8,144 nucleotides of DNA from an uncultured Chryseolinea sp. (GTDB lineage: Bacteria > Bacteroidota > Bacteroidia > Cytophagales > Cyclobacteriaceae). Under the pieces are notes generated by a model. The model was not told the origin of the DNA and did not search any database. It saw only the letters and a program-made list of their open reading frames with translations. Location: NCBI GenBank assembly GCA_946478915.1, contig CAMLER010000202.1, forward strand, positions 1-8,144. Reading direction: 5' to 3'. How positions within the stretch are numbered: the stretch's first letter is position 1; each line of letters starts with the position of its first letter. This document shows positions 6,778 to 8,144 of the stretch, in pieces. The position numbers and the translations under genes were made by a program.

Positions 6778-6782
6778 GGATT

Positions 6783-6846
6783 AGGAAATTAGAAGATTAG
6801 AAAATTAGAAGATTTTAAGATTTGAAAATTTGAAGATTGGAAGATT
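6783..6846. repeat. Left inverted arm, eight AGAAGATT-type octamers
   Basis: Exactly eight in-phase octamers from AGGAAATT (outer) to GGAAGATT (inner), ending at the stop codon of the four-helix-bundle gene (6847-6849). It forms the leader of trpG on the coding strand. Confidence 0.93.
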
Positions 6847-7242
6847 TCATCGCTTTGGATCAAGTTTAGTTGTTGGTTCACAATTCTTAAGATATTTTAT
6901 GAATCCGCCGATATTCTTAGATGCGCTTAAAAGTTTCGTTTGTAAGTGCTCAACTTCCTCACGCGAAAGAATATTTGCGGCTAGAAGTACAAGAAGGTTA
7001 CTTCGCAATTCGCCTGCAGATGCCTTAGCATATCCTAAATATTTTATAAACATTTTATTGTTATTACACTCAAAACCCTCAGCGATATTATTAGAAATGG
7101 AAATAGCAGCTCTTCGCAATTGATCTCTCGATGAAAAATCTTTCGCCAATGCTCCGGCCGAAGTCATACGATAAATATCGACGCCTATTTCAAGAGCATC
7201 CTTCCATATCGGCAAATCCTCAAATCTTTCAATTCGGGCCAT
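6847..7242 (-). CDS. Four-helix bundle protein (23S rRNA intervening-sequence protein family)
   Basis: A 131-residue protein of the S23/IVP-type four-helix bundle family. Hallmarks are FEDLPIWKDALEIGVDIY (7-24), DQLRRAAISISNNIAEGFE (40-58) and YAKASAGELRSNL (71-83), spread over four predicted helices; it has no signal peptide or membrane segment. Relatives are encoded inside intervening sequences of 23S rRNA genes in some bacteria and as scattered single genes in Bacteroidota. Their biochemical role is not established, although the fold suggests oligomerisation and nucleic-acid association. It has no known part in tryptophan synthesis. The gene lies between trpE and trpG and is bracketed by inverted octamer arrays; its stop adjoins one arm and its ATG lies 6 bp from the other. 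The family motifs are intact, so it looks like a maintained gene, not a relic. Family assignment is firm; function is open. Confidence 0.93.
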   Translation of the reverse strand: MARIERFEDLPIWKDALEIGVDIYRMTSAGALAKDFSSRDQLRRAAISISNNIAEGFECNNNKMFIKYLGYAKASAGELRSNLLVLLAANILSREEVEHLQTKLLSASKNIGGFIKYLKNCEPTTKLDPKR

Positions 7243-7248
7243 ATCTTC

Positions 7249-7312
7249 AATTTTCTAATTTTCAAATCTTCTAATCTTATAATCTTCTAATCTTCTAATC
7301 TTCCAATTCCCT
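7249..7312. repeat. Right inverted arm, eight AATCTTCT-type octamers
   Basis: Eight in-phase octamers, from AATTTTCT at the inner end to AATTCCCT at the outer end, are the reverse complement of the AGAAGATT family. The last base overlaps the trpE TGA stop (7312-7314). A perfect unit (7315-7322), shifted out of phase, lies in the trpE coding end. Confidence 0.93.
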
Positions 7313-8144
7313 CAAATCTTCTCCGCGAGCAAAACTGCTTTGCGCAACGCCTCAAGCTTGTTGTTAACTTCCTGCAATTCACTTTCTGATTTTGATTTAG
7401 AAACAATACCCGCGCCTGCCTGAAAGATCAGTTTATTGTTATGGCTTAGAAAAGTTCTGATCATTATGGCGTGATTGAAAGAACCGTCAAATCCAATCAG
7501 GCCAATAGCCCCACCGTAAAACCCCCGGTTTATGTTTTCGTACTTATTGATAAGTGTGATAGCCATATGCTTTGGAGCGCCAGAAAGGGTCCCGGCGGGG
7601 AAAGTATCAGCGGCCATTCTCAGAATAGACGCGTTCTTTTTCATGGTCCCTGTTACTTTGGATACCAGGTGTATTACGTGGGAATAAAATTGAATCTCTT
7701 TAAACACATCTACCTTGACATGCTCAGCATTTCTGCTCATATCATTCCGCGCCAGGTCTACCAGCATTACGTGTTCTGCATTTTCTTTTTCATCTGCAGC
7801 CAGCTTTTCAGCTAAGGCAGCATCTTCCTGATCGTTACCCGATCGGCGGAAAGTACCTGCGATGGGATAGATGTGAACTTTGCCGTTGGCAACTTGTAAT
7901 TGAGCTTCCGGGGAAGATCCCAATAGTTTGAAGCTGCCATAATCAAAATAGAAAAGGTACGGGGATGGATTAATTGAACGGAGAGCGCGGTACACATTAA
8001 ATTCGTCTCCCTTGAAACTGGTCGTAAATCTTCGTGAGAGCACAATCTGAAATACATCTCCCCTATAACAATGCTCCTTTCCCTTTTCAATTATTTTTAG
8101 AAACTCTTCGTCGGTAACGTTAGACGACTCACCATCGGTTAGCG
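7312..8144 (-). CDS. trpE: Anthranilate synthase component I (3' part; 5' end beyond window)
   Basis: Converts chorismate and ammonia (from TrpG) to anthranilate, the committed step. The frame is open to the right edge, giving 276 visible residues, roughly the C-terminal 60 percent of a typical TrpE. A GTG at 8041-8043 is internal, not a start, because the typical GDVFQIVLSRRF segment reads straight through it. The chorismate-binding domain shows NPSPYLFYFD, GSSPEAQL, IYPIAGTFRRSG, KENAEHVMLVDLARND, FPAGTLSGAPK, YGGAIGLIGFDG and QAGAGIVSKS, all expected for an active enzyme. NPSPY is part of the tryptophan feedback site in characterised TrpE; the other part (LLES) would lie outside the window. 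The protein ends LLAEKI, and its TGA touches the outer end of the octamer arm. Separation from trpG by the inserted module is the main oddity. Confidence 0.97.
   Translation of the reverse strand, partial: LTDGESSNVTDEEFLKIIEKGKEHCYRGDVFQIVLSRRFTTSFKGDEFNVYRALRSINPSPYLFYFDYGSFKLLGSSPEAQLQVANGKVHIYPIAGTFRRSGNDQEDAALAEKLAADEKENAEHVMLVDLARNDMSRNAEHVKVDVFKEIQFYSHVIHLVSKVTGTMKKNASILRMAADTFPAGTLSGAPKHMAITLINKYENINRGFYGGAIGLIGFDGSFNHAIMIRTFLSHNNKLIFQAGAGIVSKSKSESELQEVNNKLEALRKAVLLAEKI

Larger units (their letters stand above)
6783..7312. mobile_element. Candidate inserted module: four-helix-bundle gene between 64-bp inverted octamer arrays
   Basis: The module consists of left arm 6783-6846, ORF 6847-7242, a 6-bp spacer and right arm 7249-7312. 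Each arm is eight octamers long. When the right arm is reverse-complemented and aligned unit by unit with the left, I count about 55 of 64 positions identical. Characteristic variants fall in matching places: the outermost units begin AGG, and the fifth are TTAAGATT and ATAAGATT. It splits trpE from trpG. There is no transposase and no clear target-site duplication. Whether it moves is inference; the symmetric architecture is directly visible. Confidence 0.6.

Noticed and set aside
6778..6782. Target-site duplication at the outer ends of the four-helix-bundle module
   Set aside because: GGATT next to the left arm has no matching copy directly beyond the right arm, so no duplication can be claimed.
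6783..7312. CRISPR array
   Set aside because: Units are 8 bp, contiguous and without spacers, and no cas gene is present; these are short tandem repeats.
8041..8043. GTG as a start for a short trpE
   Set aside because: The frame continues upstream to the window edge with conserved TrpE residues, so the GTG is an internal valine codon.
7812..8090. Minus-strand open frame of 92 codons overlapping trpE in another frame
   Set aside because: The trpE frame with GDVFQIVLSRRF and the anthranilate synthase motifs runs through the same DNA; this is a shadow frame.

Overview
The window carries most of a tryptophan-biosynthesis operon, read entirely on the minus strand. In transcription order, from the right edge leftwards, it runs: trpE (3' part only), an inserted four-helix-bundle protein gene, trpG, trpD, trpC, trpF, trpB, trpA, aroF (DAHP synthase, type I beta) and a small ArsC/Spx/YffB-family thioredoxin-fold gene. 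Protein styles (for example KHGNYGVSS in TrpD, PIAGTFRRSG and ELQEVNNKL in TrpE), AT-rich leaders mostly without Shine-Dalgarno sequences, and the gene order point to the phylum Bacteroidota. A Cytophagales-like or Chitinophagales-like member seems plausible, but that is inference from sequence style only.

The enzymes cover the whole branch from chorismate to tryptophan. TrpE/TrpG make anthranilate, TrpD adds phosphoribosyl, TrpF isomerises, TrpC closes the indole ring, and TrpA/TrpB finish the pathway. AroF feeds the start of the shikimate pathway, which supplies chorismate. All catalytic residues I looked for are present and no frameshift was seen. trpC and trpF overlap by ATGA, and the other core junctions are short.

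The unusual part is the DNA between genes. Seven gene boundaries carry short tandem arrays of 7-mers or 8-mers in three sequence families. These are GGATAAC (around the ArsC-like gene and at the aroF 3' end), AGAAGATT (trpA/aroF, and both sides of the four-helix-bundle gene) and GTGTTGRG or relatives (trpD/trpG and trpF/trpB). Two small accessory genes, the four-helix-bundle gene and the ArsC-like gene, are each bracketed by arrays in opposite orientation. The four-helix-bundle case is striking: eight octamers on each side form an imperfect 64-bp inverted repeat that fits the ORF almost exactly. The resulting 530-bp module sits between trpE and trpG, whose products normally form one enzyme. 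Several repeat arrays run into the coding sequence and supply the last residues and stop codons of TrpA, TrpF and AroF.

No stretch over 300 bases lacks a gene. No tRNA, rRNA, CRISPR array, transposase or integrase was seen. The operon promoter and any trp leader would lie upstream of trpE, beyond the right edge.
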